The notes under the pieces are model-generated. The model ran no database searches, had not been told where the DNA came from, and worked only from the letters and a program-made list of their open reading frames with translations. Shown piece after piece: positions 61,810 to 64,000 of a stretch of 64,000 nucleotides of DNA. Origin of the DNA: Pelodera strongyloides (lineage: Eukaryota; Nematoda; Chromadorea; Rhabditida; Rhabditidae); assembly GCA_036852015.1 (NCBI GenBank), contig JAANDG010000556.1, positions 1 to 64,000 of the forward strand. Reading direction: 5' to 3'. The position numbers were made by a program, and so were the translations under genes. Each line of letters starts with the position of its first letter. Within the stretch, counting starts at the first letter, position 1.

Positions 61810-62350
61810 ACATTTCCTGCTTTTTGTATGTTTCGTACTACGTCCCCAAGTGTGGTGAATATGGCCTACATACCTAGGCATCATCACCTATCGTAGAATG
61901 AGAATTGTCACCACATGAATGAAATTGTCATGATTGCATATCTTCCCCTAAATAGATACTTTTCAGCATCCGACACTGGATTTTCGAAATAGATTCCGTC
62001 CACTTTTAGAATATCGTTCGGACATTTTCCACCAAAAAGCACTGTACACATAATATTCAAGAGAAATATTTATGAAGAACGGTGGCATTTCATTCTCGGT
62101 TTTCTTACTTTTTGTTTTGTTTTATCTCATGGCAAATTAGAGGAGACTATTTAAATTTACCACACACTTTTTATTTATGTGGTGAATCGGCTAGTGGAAT
62201 AAGAGACATTCTTTAATGTTTAGCACAGCAAAACAAGATGAAGACGTGTTCGCTTATTTGTATTTGACGAAAATATTGATGGGGATCGAAGAAAAACGCT
62301 TTCGGCTTCATATATAGTCAAGATAACCTACTGGTACCACAGAACGCAAC
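61810..62350. other. Intergenic DNA, no gene seen
   Basis: AT-rich. A lone GTGGTGAATATGGCCTAC at 61853-61870 is a stray end of the GAGGCCATATTCACCA element family. Confidence 0.5.
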
Positions 62351-62351
62351 A

Positions 62352-63880
62352 AAAAAAAATGCTATTTTTAAATGCAGCGCGGGGAGGGGGAGACACACGG
62401 AGGAGGGAAGCAGGGCGGGGGAGGGCAGCTGCCAGCTGCGGGGAGGCGGCAGGGGAGCAACGCGGGAAGGGAGCGCGGGGAGCGAACAGCGCGGGGAGGT
62501 GCGCAGGCAGGGCAAGGCAGGGGGGAGGGAGCAGGGGGGGGGCACAGAGCGGGGGAGAGGCATGCGCGGGGAGAGGCAGTAGCGGGAGGGGAGCCGGGGA
62601 GGGGGCGCAGGCAGGGGAGAGGCAGTAGCGCGGGAGGGGAGCGGCGGGGAGGGGGGCAACAGTAGCGGGGGGGGGAGCGCGGGGAGCGCGAGGGGGGGAG
62701 CAGCGGGGGGAGTGGGCATCGCTGGGGAGGGGGCAAGCGCGGGAGGGCAGTGAGCAGAGCGCGGGGGGGAGTAGGGGGCAGAGCGCGGGAGGGGGGCAGG
62801 GCGCAGAGGGAGGAGAAGCCGCGCGAGGGAGGGGAGCATCGCGGGGGGGCAGCAGCGCGGGGAGAGGCATTAGCGCGGGGAGAGGCGGTAGGGGGATCGC
62901 GAGGGGTGGGAGCAGCGGGGGGAGTGGGCAGCGCTGGGGAGGGGGCCGGGGAAGGAGCGCGGGGAGCGGGAGAGCAGGGCAGGGGAGCGCGGAGAGGGAG
63001 AGCAGCGCAGGGAGGAAGCCGCGCGGGGGGGGGGGAGCGCGCGGGGGGGGAAGCTCGCGGGGAAGGGACGAGCAGCGGGGAACCGCGGGGGAGGGAGCGC
63101 GCCTCCTCTCTTCTCCGGAGAGGGACAGCAGCGCAGGGGAGAGCAGCGCAGGAGACGGGCAGCAGCAGTATCGCGGGGAGAGGCAGTAGCCGGGGAGGGG
63201 AGCGCGGGACAGGGGAGGAAGCGCAGGGCAGGGGGAGGGGGAGAAGGGGAAGGGTGAGGGGGGGGAGGAGAGGGGGGAGGGGGAGCATCGCAGGGAAGGG
63301 AGGCGGGGGAGGGAGGAGGGGAGCGCGCAGCGCACGGGATGGGAGCGCGGGGGATGCGAGCATCGCGGGGGAGGAGGGGAACACGCGCAGAGAAGGCGCG
63401 GGGGGGGTAGCATCGCAGGGATGTGACAGCGCGAGGAGGGGAGCAGCGCAGCGCACGGGTGGGAGCGCGGGGGAACGCGAGCATCGCGGGGAGAGGCGGG
63501 GACACGCGCAGGGAGGGGGCGCGGGGAGGGGTAGCCGCGCAGGGATGCGACAGCGCGAGGAGGGGAGCAGCGCAGCGCACGGGATGGGAGCGCGGGGGAA
63601 CGCAAGCAGCGCGGGGGAGGAGCAGGGGACACGCGCAGGGAGGAGGCGCGGGGAGGGGTAGCAGCTCAGAGATGCGGGGAGCGCAGGGAAGCGGTCAGCG
63701 CGGGAGGCGAGGGGGGACGGGAGCGTGGGGAGGGGAAGCAGCGCAGGGAGGGAGCTCAGCGCAGAGATCGGGGGCAGGGAAGCGGGCAGCGCGGGAGGCG
63801 GGGGAGGGGAGCAGCGCGGGAGGGGAGCGCGGGGGAGGCAAGGGGACACGCGCAGGGAGGGGGCGGGGCAGCGCGCGTAG
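62352..63880 (+). repeat. Extremely G- and purine-rich low-complexity tract
   Basis: About 1.5 kb made of irregular GGGGAGGGGAGCGCGGG-like words (recurring GCAGCGCGGGGA, GGGACACGCGCAGGGAGG and GCATCGCGGGGA boxes) with almost no T. Longer repeats of about 120 bases are visible between 63380 and 63660 (an ACACGCGCAG box followed by GGGATGCGAC). The Pro/Ser/Ala/Leu-rich minus-strand ORFs and Gly/Arg-rich plus-strand ORFs are consequences of composition, not genes. It could be a satellite or minisatellite, or poorly resolved long-read sequence. Confidence 0.85.
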
Positions 63881-64000
63881 TGTTGTGTTGTTTTTTTTTC
63901 TGGGGGGTTGCGTTTGTTTGCTTCCCTACGCGATGTAACGTGCGTGTTTCTTCTTTCTAGGTTTTGGATGATGGGACAGGGGTGCCGGGCGGGGAGGGGT

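Noticed and set aside
62318..63938. Very long Pro/Ser/Ala/Leu-rich and Gly/Arg-rich ORFs on both strands, up to about 490 residues
   Set aside because: They overlap in all frames over a T-poor G-rich tract and follow from the absence of stop codons in that composition; no start context, introns or domain features.

Overview
The window comes from a nematode nuclear genome. The evidence is a major sperm protein (MSP) domain gene, two nematode-type serpentine chemoreceptor genes, and an HSP70 first exon whose start matches the nematode hsp-1 type. Genes carry many GT-AG introns, and the AT-rich intergenic and intronic DNA is crowded with MITEs, SINE-like elements and simple repeats. I rebuilt all gene models by hand from splice signals and reading-phase continuity; no expression data were used.

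Layout. 1-1360: first exon of a cytosolic HSP70 (minus strand) with a tandemly duplicated upstream region rich in heat-shock elements. 4545-10213: a secreted Cys-containing protein with two very long introns, where a past tandem duplication made an extra chimeric, in-frame exon; one intron holds a decayed array of hairpin-bearing repeats (7645-8640). 11548-16354: a four-transmembrane protein of unknown family. 17655-21643 and 22859-26120: two tandem paralogous seven-transmembrane serpentine receptors, each with eight exons. 26365-27921 (minus): an MSP-domain protein. 28830-31854 (minus): a REEP/Yop1 ER-shaping protein with a Pro-rich tail. 32668-33051 (minus): a small secreted Tyr/Gly/Ala-rich protein with a nearly identical inverted copy at 61395-61759. 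33835-34602 (minus): a single-exon ORF of retroelement-ORF1 flavour. 35847-57970 (or to 60003): a 54-56 exon gene for a roughly 2,090-residue PHF3/DIDO1-type transcription regulator with a TFIIS central domain, the DTT..HxxHLFD.xCKIC motif, a SPOC domain, a duplicated helical module and a long Pro/Gly-rich tail. 62350-63880: an extremely purine/G-rich GC tract.

The genes do not form one pathway. HSP70 (protein folding), REEP/Yop1 (ER membrane), the PHF3/DIDO1-like protein (RNA polymerase II elongation) and the MSP gene (probably sperm) are ordinary eukaryotic or nematode functions. The receptors, the secreted proteins and the single-exon ORF look lineage-specific. The most unusual items are the repeated two-exon module behind the SPOC domain, the chimeric exon, the tRNA-derived SINE family, the tandem heat-shock promoter and the intronic hairpin array.
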